This document shows, in pieces, positions 14,663 through 15,769 of a stretch of 15,769 bases of DNA (the stretch's first letter is position 1; every line of letters starts with the position of its first letter). Where the stretch lies: positions 1,604,177 through 1,619,945 of the forward strand of contig CP070672.1 in assembly GCA_020351895.1 (NCBI GenBank), in the 5' to 3' direction. A program made the translations under genes and the position numbers. The notes under the pieces are model-generated. The model worked only from the letters and a program-made list of their open reading frames with translations. It searched no databases and was not told the DNA's origin. This DNA is from Thermoplasmata archaeon. GTDB taxonomy: Archaea; Thermoplasmatota; Thermoplasmata; GCA-020350865.

Positions 14663-14922
14663 GTTCCTCTCTCCTATTTTAATGTTATAGGTAAATACTC
14701 CTCTTTTACTTTAATCTTTTATTGTGGTGGGGAAATGAATATATTTGGTTCTTCATCCTATTTTTCCCTCCAACCTGTGCCCCCTCCTCCCGCCCTTAAA
14801 AAAACAAGTTGATGAGGATTACATAGGGAAAATGAAGACCGATATAGAAATGAATATACGATAAAATCCAAAATTACCTATATCTCCAAAACCATACCCC
14901 TTCATACAAAGGGGGTAGAGTA
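14663..14922. promoter_or_regulatory. Divergent intergenic region, nitroreductase (-) and YhaM-like gene (+)
   Basis: I see no gene in these 260 bp. A C-rich tract (14780-14795) gives closely spaced G-runs on the minus strand. On the plus strand there are two TATA-like boxes, gaatatac (14852-14859) and cctatatc (14877-14884). Next to the downstream ATG is a Shine-Dalgarno, GGGGG (14911-14915), 7 nt before 14923. That site is the 3' arm of an inverted repeat TACCCCTT-N6-AAGGGGGTA (14895-14917) with one bulged G. The only ATG frame (14833) ends after 10 codons. Confidence 0.5.
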
Positions 14923-15769
14923 ATGAATCAACCGACTAAAAAGCAGATAGAGGAATTTAAGGAAGGAGACTACATCAGAGGAATGTTTGCGGTGCGTAAT
15001 AAGGAGACACCAAGAGAGTACAAGAACAAATCCGGCAAGTATTTCTTTATGGGCGTCGGTGATATGACTGGGGAGATATCTCTCAAGTACTGGGGAGGAC
15101 CTGATGATAGGGCATTGACGGATTTGTACAATTCCCTTGCCGTGGGAGATGTAATCGAGGTTGTGGGTGAAGTGGCAATGGACAAGTACGACAATGTTCT
15201 AACAATCAGTATGGACGAGGGTGTTCATCCCTTTAGAAAATGTGCTGAGGATGAGTACAAACCCGAGGAATTTCTTCCCAAAAGCGAGAGAAACACCGAG
15301 GATATGATGGAGGAGATGCATGCTCTTATGGGCTCTGTTGCGGATGAGAACCTAAGAGCACTTTTGGAGAACTTTTTTTCGGATGAAAACTTCACAGGAG
15401 CGTTCAAAGAGTCTCCGGCTGCAATGAAGCATCACCACAGTTATTTAGGGGGATTATTGGAGCATACATTGAATGTAGTGAAGTTGTGTGAGATGCTCTC
15501 AAATAATTATCCTGTTTTAAACAGGGATCTGCTCATCACAGGTGCCATTTTACATGACATAGGAAAGATGGATACCTACAAGGCTAAGACCTCAATTGAC
15601 ATGACTGACTCAGGAAAGTTCCTTGGGCATATAACCCTTGGCTCTGAAATGGTGAAGGATAAGTTGAAGGGAATGCCCTCGTTTCCTGAGGTTCTGAAAA
15701 TGAAACTCAACCATCTCATACTCTCGCATCACGGAAACACGGAATCGGGCTACGAGAAACCGAAGGGTC
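14923..15769 (+). CDS. OB-fold / HD-domain protein, YhaM-type 3'-5' exoribonuclease (3' end outside window)
   Basis: The first 282 codons are present and the frame runs off the right edge. Residues ~15-100 form an OB-fold nucleic-acid-binding domain (DYIRGMFAVRNKE, YFFMGVGDMTGEISLKYWGG, GDVIEVVGEV). After a charged linker comes an HD phosphohydrolase domain. It opens with AMKHHHSYLGGLLEHTLNV (His170-172, His181), has the HD pair His211-Asp212 in GAILHDIGK, and later LSHHGN (His269-His270), consistent with metal ligands. The OB plus HD order matches Bacillus YhaM/Staphylococcus Cbf1-like 3'-to-5' exoribonucleases, which are about 310 residues, so roughly 30 residues are missing. The likely role is RNA turnover in the cytoplasm. 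The ATG is chosen for its GGGGG ribosome-binding site, which could be hidden in a hairpin. The call is strong for domain content; the exact substrate in archaea is less certain. Confidence 0.87.
   Translation, partial: MNQPTKKQIEEFKEGDYIRGMFAVRNKETPREYKNKSGKYFFMGVGDMTGEISLKYWGGPDDRALTDLYNSLAVGDVIEVVGEVAMDKYDNVLTISMDEGVHPFRKCAEDEYKPEEFLPKSERNTEDMMEEMHALMGSVADENLRALLENFFSDENFTGAFKESPAAMKHHHSYLGGLLEHTLNVVKLCEMLSNNYPVLNRDLLITGAILHDIGKMDTYKAKTSIDMTDSGKFLGHITLGSEMVKDKLKGMPSFPEVLKMKLNHLILSHHGNTESGYEKPKG

Noticed and set aside
14833..14865. 10-codon upstream ORF before the YhaM-like gene
   Set aside because: No ribosome-binding site, may lie upstream of the transcription start, and the length is within chance expectation.
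1..15769. Mobile elements, CRISPR arrays, tRNA or rRNA genes
   Set aside because: No transposase or integrase motif, no spaced repeats, and no cloverleaf-like or rRNA-like stretch found by reading the gaps.

Overview
The window looks like an archaeal chromosome fragment. A group II chaperonin (thermosome) gene with a Gly/Met-rich tail, TATA-type AT boxes upstream of genes, T-run terminators, and several strong purine-rich Shine-Dalgarno sites all point that way. The gene content suggests an anaerobic euryarchaeon-type lineage, possibly Thermoplasmatota: a POT-family oligopeptide transporter, a RACo-type corrinoid reductive activator, a Ras-like GTPase, an EhaR-type HAD protein and a tetraether-lipid-synthase-family radical SAM enzyme. 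The lineage is inference; no rRNA or other phylogenetic marker is present. I see no mobile element, CRISPR array, tRNA or rRNA. The window is gene-dense and reads as ordinary chromosome rather than a genomic island.

Layout. At 1-206 is the 3' end of cysS (+). From 203 to 7130 six genes lie on the minus strand. In their reading order they are a class I methyltransferase, a Ras-like GTPase with a C-terminal extension, a [2Fe-2S]/ASKHA corrinoid activator, a POT peptide transporter with an extra C-terminal domain, a crotonase, and a 92-residue unknown protein 4 nt behind the crotonase. At 7187-9480 (+) a cysteine-rich radical SAM enzyme and an ArsM-like methyltransferase form an overlapping pair, divergent from the minus-strand methyltransferase. 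At 9501-10319 (-) is a PurN-like formyltransferase, divergent from the HAD-PfkB pair at 10409-12309 (+). The thermosome gene follows at 12452-14107 (+) behind a 142-bp leader rich in inverted repeats. A nitroreductase (14141-14662, -) converges on it. The last gene (14923 to the window end, +) is an OB-fold/HD-domain protein of the YhaM exoribonuclease type, cut by the window edge.

How the genes may work together. Peptide import, the crotonase and the corrinoid activator fit a peptide- or amino-acid-consuming anaerobe that also uses corrinoid methyl transfer, for example a Wood-Ljungdahl branch; this is inference. The radical SAM/methyltransferase pair is the best candidate for an under-described system. 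Its radical SAM member has the cysteine layout of the Tes (tetraether lipid synthase) superfamily. Its partner retains cysteines that line up with the arsenic-binding cysteines of ArsM. Its substrate could be a membrane lipid, a metalloid or a cofactor, and the sequence alone does not decide. Regulatory signals worth testing are the dyads upstream of the thermosome gene and a hairpin that would cover the ribosome-binding site of the YhaM-like gene.
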